Shown one piece after another: positions 5,575 through 8,670 of a DNA stretch of 8,670 nt. The notes below the pieces were generated by a model, which saw only the letters and a list, made by a program, of their open reading frames with translations, searched no databases and was not told where the DNA came from. A program made the translations under genes and the position numbers. How positions within the stretch are numbered: the first letter of the stretch is position 1; every line of letters begins with the position of its first letter. This DNA comes from an uncultured Thermoplasmata archaeon (GTDB taxonomy: Archaea > Thermoplasmatota > Thermoplasmata > Methanomassiliicoccales > Methanomethylophilaceae), in contig CAMNNR010000050.1 of the NCBI GenBank assembly GCA_946545675.1, forward strand, positions 1 to 8,670, written 5' to 3'.

Positions 5575-6191
5575 ATTCTCTCCTCTCCTATATCGGAGTC
5601 CGCCATGCGGACGGCCTCCATGAACTGTTTCATTTTGACTGGGTCTTTTACCTCGTCTGTCTCTATCCCGGAACTGGTGTCCACCGCGTAGGGGTGCACT
5701 TCTCTTATGGCTCCCGCTACGTTGTCCGGGTTCAGTCCCCCTGCGAGGAAGCAACGTTTCCCCGCTTCGCCGAGAAGGGACCAGTCGAAGGTCCTTCCCG
5801 TGCCTGCGCCGCTGTCGAACATGACGTAGTCGCACATCCCCGGGACGGCGATATCCTTTTCCGACATCACCTTGAGCGCGCGTATGACGGGGAGACCGGT
5901 CTCCTCCTTCACTGTTTTTATGTATTCCTGGGTCTCCGAACCGTGGAGCTGTATCATCCCGATCGTCCCGCTCTCCGCGACCCTGAGGACGGTCTCCAGG
6001 GGTTCGTCGAGGAAGACGCCCACGGGGGTGATCCTCCTGTCGAGCGATCTCGAGAGGGACTCCGCCCTCTGCAGCGAGATGTACCTCCTGCTCTCCGGCC
6101 AGAACACGAATCCCACGTAATCCGGGAGGAGGGCGTTGCAGATCTCGATATCCTCGGGGCGTGTCATGCCGCAGAGCTTGACCTTGGTCAC
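5571..6191 (-). CDS. trpF: phosphoribosylanthranilate isomerase
   Basis: A 206-residue TIM barrel that converts phosphoribosylanthranilate to CdRP (1-carboxyphenylamino deoxyribulose phosphate), the substrate of TrpC. The start KVKLCGMTR carries catalytic Cys7, and [14 protein letters not shown] carries catalytic Asp126, the same numbers as in the Thermotoga enzyme. [10 protein letters not shown] (149-158) and VDTSSGIE (170-177) form the phosphate-binding site. The start is GTG, overlapping the trpC stop as GTGA; GAGGGG lies about 7 bases before it. It is the only gene of the operon seen here with a non-ATG start, which could lower its translation. It is a separate protein, not fused to TrpC as in E. 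coli. Confidence 0.96.
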   Translation of the reverse strand: MTKVKLCGMTRPEDIEICNALLPDYVGFVFWPESRRYISLQRAESLSRSLDRRITPVGVFLDEPLETVLRVAESGTIGMIQLHGSETQEYIKTVKEETGLPVIRALKVMSEKDIAVPGMCDYVMFDSGAGTGRTFDWSLLGEAGKRCFLAGGLNPDNVAGAIREVHPYAVDTSSGIETDEVKDPVKMKQFMEAVRMADSDIGEERI

Positions 6192-6979
6192 TGCGTACCC
6201 CTCAGTTCGTCAAGCATCGCTTTCTTGTCAGGCGCCCTCATGAGTGTCTCCCCGATGAGCACCGCGTTGATGCCCGCTTTCTCCAGACGTTCAACGTCCT
6301 TGCGGGTCTTGATCCCGCTCTCCGCGACGAAGAGTATGTGTGCGGGTGTGAGCTTCTTGAGTATCAGGCAGTTGTTGAGGTCGACGGTGAAATCCTTCAG
6401 GTTGCGGTTGTTCACACCGATGATCCTCGCCCCCGCTTTCACCGCGATGTCGATCTCGGAAGCGGTGTGGGCTTCTACCAGAGCAGACATGCCTAGCTTA
6501 TGTGCCAGACCTATGTAGCGTGAGAGATCCTCCTTGTTCAGGATGGCGCAGATCAGGAGCCCCGCGGAGGCACCGAGGGTCTTCGCCTCGTAGATCATGT
6601 ACTCGTCTACGATGAAGTCCTTCCTGAGGCAGGGTAACGAGATCGTCTCCGAGATCTCCTTGAGGTATCTTCCCTCTCCCAGGAACTTGGTCGGTTCCGT
6701 GAGAACGGAGACAGCGGATGCCCCGGCAGCCTCGTATTCCTTTGCGATGGAAAGGTAATCGAACTCCTGGGCGATGATGCCCTTGGAAGGGGAGGCGCGT
6801 TTGCATTCGCAGATGAACTTCATCCCCTCTCCGGACAACGCCTTCTCGAAAGGGAAACCGGTATCGGCATCAAGTTTGCAGGCGAGGTTCGCCATCTCGT
6901 TGAGGGATACGATCTTCTTGGAGTTCTGGACGCGGATCTTCGCCGCTTCTGCCAGGGTCTTGAGGATGTTCTCGCTCAT
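6188..6979 (-). CDS. trpC: indole-3-glycerol phosphate synthase
   Basis: A 263-residue TIM barrel that closes the indole ring by decarboxylating CdRP to indole-3-glycerol phosphate. All key residues known from the Sulfolobus enzyme are present: Glu58 and Lys60 in [10 protein letters not shown] (58-67), Lys120 in LRKDF (118-122), Glu169 in LVEAH (167-171), Asn190 in GVNNRNL (188-194), and Glu220-Ser221 in ESGI. Its single-domain form and length match archaeal and many bacterial TrpC proteins. ATG overlaps the trpD stop as ATGA, and its own stop overlaps the trpF GTG start. Confidence 0.97.
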   Translation of the reverse strand: MSENILKTLAEAAKIRVQNSKKIVSLNEMANLACKLDADTGFPFEKALSGEGMKFICECKRASPSKGIIAQEFDYLSIAKEYEAAGASAVSVLTEPTKFLGEGRYLKEISETISLPCLRKDFIVDEYMIYEAKTLGASAGLLICAILNKEDLSRYIGLAHKLGMSALVEAHTASEIDIAVKAGARIIGVNNRNLKDFTVDLNNCLILKKLTPAHILFVAESGIKTRKDVERLEKAGINAVLIGETLMRAPDKKAMLDELRGTQ

Positions 6980-7992
6980 TGGTTAGACGCAGCCTTGAAA
7001 TCCTGTAGCATCTGCAGGGCCTTACCATCACCTATCAGCTTGTCGGCGAGCTCGATACCGTCCTTGAGGTCGCTGGCCTTCCTGCTTGCGTAGAGTCCCG
7101 CGGCGGAGTTCAGGAGGACGCAGTTGTACTTGGGTCCGCGTTTTCCGCTGAGTATGTCGACGGTGATGCGGGCGTTCTCCTTGGGGTCGCCTCCCACGAG
7201 GTCGGACTTCTTGCACCTGGGCAGGCCGAGTTCTTCGGGTGTGATGGTGTACATCTTGAAATCATCACCCTCGAAATCGCATACGGTGTTGGGTGAACTG
7301 AGGGAGAACTCATCCATCTTGTCCTGACCGTAGACCACCACACCTTTCTTCACACCGAGCTGTGTGAGTACATGTGCCAGAGGGTTGACGAGGTATTCGT
7401 CGTAAACTCCGAGGACCATGTAGGAGGGGTCTGCGGGATTGGTCATGGGGCCGAGGATGTTGAATACGGTACGTATTCCCAGTTCCTTCCTGATCTCCCC
7501 GACGAACTTCATGGACTGGTGGTATCTCTGAGCGAACATGAAGCACATCCCGGGGTTGTCCAGGAGGCTTGCGGCCTTCTCAGGGGGCTGGTCGATGTTG
7601 ACTCCCAGTGCCTCGAGGACGTCCGCGGCTCCCGATTTGGAGGAGGCCGCACGGTTTCCGTGCTTGGCCACCTTGGTGCCCGCGGATGCGATGACGAAAG
7701 AGGAAGTGGTGGATATGTTGAACGTGCTGGAATGGTCGCCGCCGGTCCCGACGATGTCGAGTACCTGGTAGGGGTGTTCCACCTTGAGTGTGTGGGACCT
7801 CATGGCCTCTGCACATCCGGCGATCTCCGCCTCGGTCTCGGCGCGGGTGTTCTTGGTGGTAAGGGCCGCCAGGAATGCGGCGTTCTGGGTGGGCGTGGTC
7901 TTACCGGCCATGATCTCGTTCATGACCTCGTACGCCTCGTCGTAGGTCAGGTCCTGTTTGTTCACCAGTTTGACAATCGCATCTCTGATCAT
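6976..7992 (-). CDS. trpD: anthranilate phosphoribosyltransferase
   Basis: A 338-residue enzyme that transfers phosphoribose from PRPP to anthranilate. The PRPP loop GTGGD (82-86), NIST (92-95), the glycine-rich [12 protein letters not shown] (110-121), GPMTNPA (181-187) and the metal-binding Asp227-Glu228 pair (MDEFS) are all visible. The common form of the 110-121 motif has RS or SV in place of the AA here, a mild variant. There is no TrpG glutaminase fused at the N-terminus; trpG is separate and directly upstream, overlapping by 4 bases (ATGA). The stop overlaps trpC in the same way. Confidence 0.97.
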   Translation of the reverse strand: MIRDAIVKLVNKQDLTYDEAYEVMNEIMAGKTTPTQNAAFLAALTTKNTRAETEAEIAGCAEAMRSHTLKVEHPYQVLDIVGTGGDHSSTFNISTTSSFVIASAGTKVAKHGNRAASSKSGAADVLEALGVNIDQPPEKAASLLDNPGMCFMFAQRYHQSMKFVGEIRKELGIRTVFNILGPMTNPADPSYMVLGVYDEYLVNPLAHVLTQLGVKKGVVVYGQDKMDEFSLSSPNTVCDFEGDDFKMYTITPEELGLPRCKKSDLVGGDPKENARITVDILSGKRGPKYNCVLLNSAAGLYASRKASDLKDGIELADKLIGDGKALQMLQDFKAASNQ

Positions 7993-8576
7993 TCCTTACC
8001 GCCTTCTACACCTGCAATTCCGAGGAAGTTCTTAAGCATCTTCATTCCCTCTGGGGTCAGGACCGACTCTGGGTGGAACTGGACGCCATATATATTGTAG
8101 TCCTTGTGCTTGACCGCCATGATGTCCCCGTCGTCGGCGGTGGCGATGACCTTGAGGCAACCGGGTATCGTTTCCGGGTCTGCCGCCAACGAATGGTACC
8201 TTGCCACGGGGGTACCCTTGTCCACTCCTGCGAACAGGGGATCGTCCTCCATGGTGATGACTGACTGTTTCCCGTGCATGAGGTGCCTCGCATGGGTTAC
8301 GGTGGCACCGTAGGCCATGCAGATCGCCTGATGTCCCAGACATACTCCGAGCAGGGGATATTTGGGTCCGAGTTTCTTGATTATGTCGATGCAGTTCCCC
8401 GCATCCTCCGGACGTCCCGGACCGGGGGATATGATGATGGCATCGGGATTCATCGCATCGATCTCCTCCGCGGTGTAGGCGTCGTTCCTGATCACCTTGA
8501 TGTCGGCGTTGAGGGAACCGACGAGTTGATAGAGGTTGTAGGAGAAGCTGTCGTAGTTGTCTACCAGTACTATCAT
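7989..8576 (-). CDS. trpG: anthranilate synthase glutamine amidotransferase subunit
   Basis: A 195-residue class I glutamine amidotransferase that supplies ammonia from glutamine to TrpE. The catalytic triad is visible: Cys79 in GVCLGHQAI (77-85), His168 and Glu170 in QFHPES (166-171). PGPG (51-54) forms the oxyanion region, and LMHGKQS (99-105) is the TrpG/PabA signature. Position between trpE and trpD supports TrpG, although a shared role with p-aminobenzoate synthesis (PabA) cannot be excluded from sequence. It overlaps trpE upstream and trpD downstream by 4 bases each (ATGA). Confidence 0.96.
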   Translation of the reverse strand: MIVLVDNYDSFSYNLYQLVGSLNADIKVIRNDAYTAEEIDAMNPDAIIISPGPGRPEDAGNCIDIIKKLGPKYPLLGVCLGHQAICMAYGATVTHARHLMHGKQSVITMEDDPLFAGVDKGTPVARYHSLAADPETIPGCLKVIATADDGDIMAVKHKDYNIYGVQFHPESVLTPEGMKMLKNFLGIAGVEGGKE

Positions 8577-8670
8577 ATGTCCTCACTCTCCGCTGTCTTG
8601 ATGGCGGTGACAACAGCCGCCGCTTTGTTCAGGCATTCCTCGTACTCCTTCTCCGGAACGGAGTCAGCCA
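8573..8670 (-). CDS. trpE: anthranilate synthase component I, C-terminal end only
   Basis: The frame enters from the right edge of the window and ends with TGA at 8575-8573; about 31 codons are visible. The peptide includes ADSVPEKEYEECLNKA, matching the end of TrpE, where a DSVPE.EY.E..NKA helix follows the active-site domain. TrpE makes anthranilate from chorismate with ammonia from TrpG. The stop overlaps the trpG start as ATGA. The rest of the gene, the operon promoter and any leader control lie outside the window. Confidence 0.85.
   Translation of the reverse strand, partial: ADSVPEKEYEECLNKAAAVVTAIKTAESEDI

Noticed and set aside
5575..5835. N-terminal extension of TrpB
   Set aside because: The extra 87 codons overlap trpF in another frame and read as low-complexity basic sequence; the ATG at 5574 gives the standard TrpB start with a ribosome site.
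5694..6518. 274-codon plus-strand frame opposite trpF and trpC
   Set aside because: It is antisense to two complete enzymes with all catalytic residues in place.
1..8670. CRISPR array, insertion sequence, tRNA or rRNA
   Set aside because: I found no spaced repeat array, no transposase or terminal inverted repeats, and no tRNA- or rRNA-like sequence.

Overview
The window looks archaeal, most likely a methanogen-related euryarchaeon, and plausibly a gut Thermoplasmatota lineage such as Methanomassiliicoccales. This is an inference from gene content and not from a marker gene. The pointers are a ribbon-helix-helix (RHH) regulator next to an FtsZ-family gene, a flavoprotein with the compact cysteine motif of methanogen iron-sulfur flavoproteins, TATA-like boxes at archaeal promoter distances, heavy AGG use for arginine, and no TAG stop among eleven visible genes.

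Positions 1-250 are AT-rich and non-coding. They may hold the 5' tip of a divergent gene (stop of evidence at the window edge), a TATA box framed by an 8-bp inverted repeat, and two small repeats. From there four genes run on the + strand. The first pair (287-643, 724-1431) is a tandem RHH DNA-binding protein followed by a short FtsZ-family GTPase. The GTPase keeps every nucleotide-binding loop but ends before the T7 loop and C-terminal domain. A hairpin with a T-run follows. The second pair (1512-2132, 2151-3578) is an iron-sulfur flavoprotein and an unusual fusion of BspA-type leucine-rich repeats to a CDC48/Vps4-like AAA ATPase. Both seem to have their own TATA boxes at near-leaderless distance.

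From 3615 to the right edge the - strand carries a compact tryptophan operon in the order trpE(partial)-G-D-C-F-B-A. Every junction overlaps (five of 4 nt, the last of 8 nt), so the genes are probably translationally coupled. Together they take chorismate to tryptophan. The AAA gene and trpA converge on a 36-bp gap that holds a perfect short palindrome, probably a terminator.

The parts least explained by known systems are the tandem-RHH/short-FtsZ pair, with its palindrome-framed promoter, and the LRR-AAA fusion beside the flavoprotein. The trp operon is ordinary in content, although its order, full overlap and TrpA active-site variant look bacterial (clostridial-like) in style.
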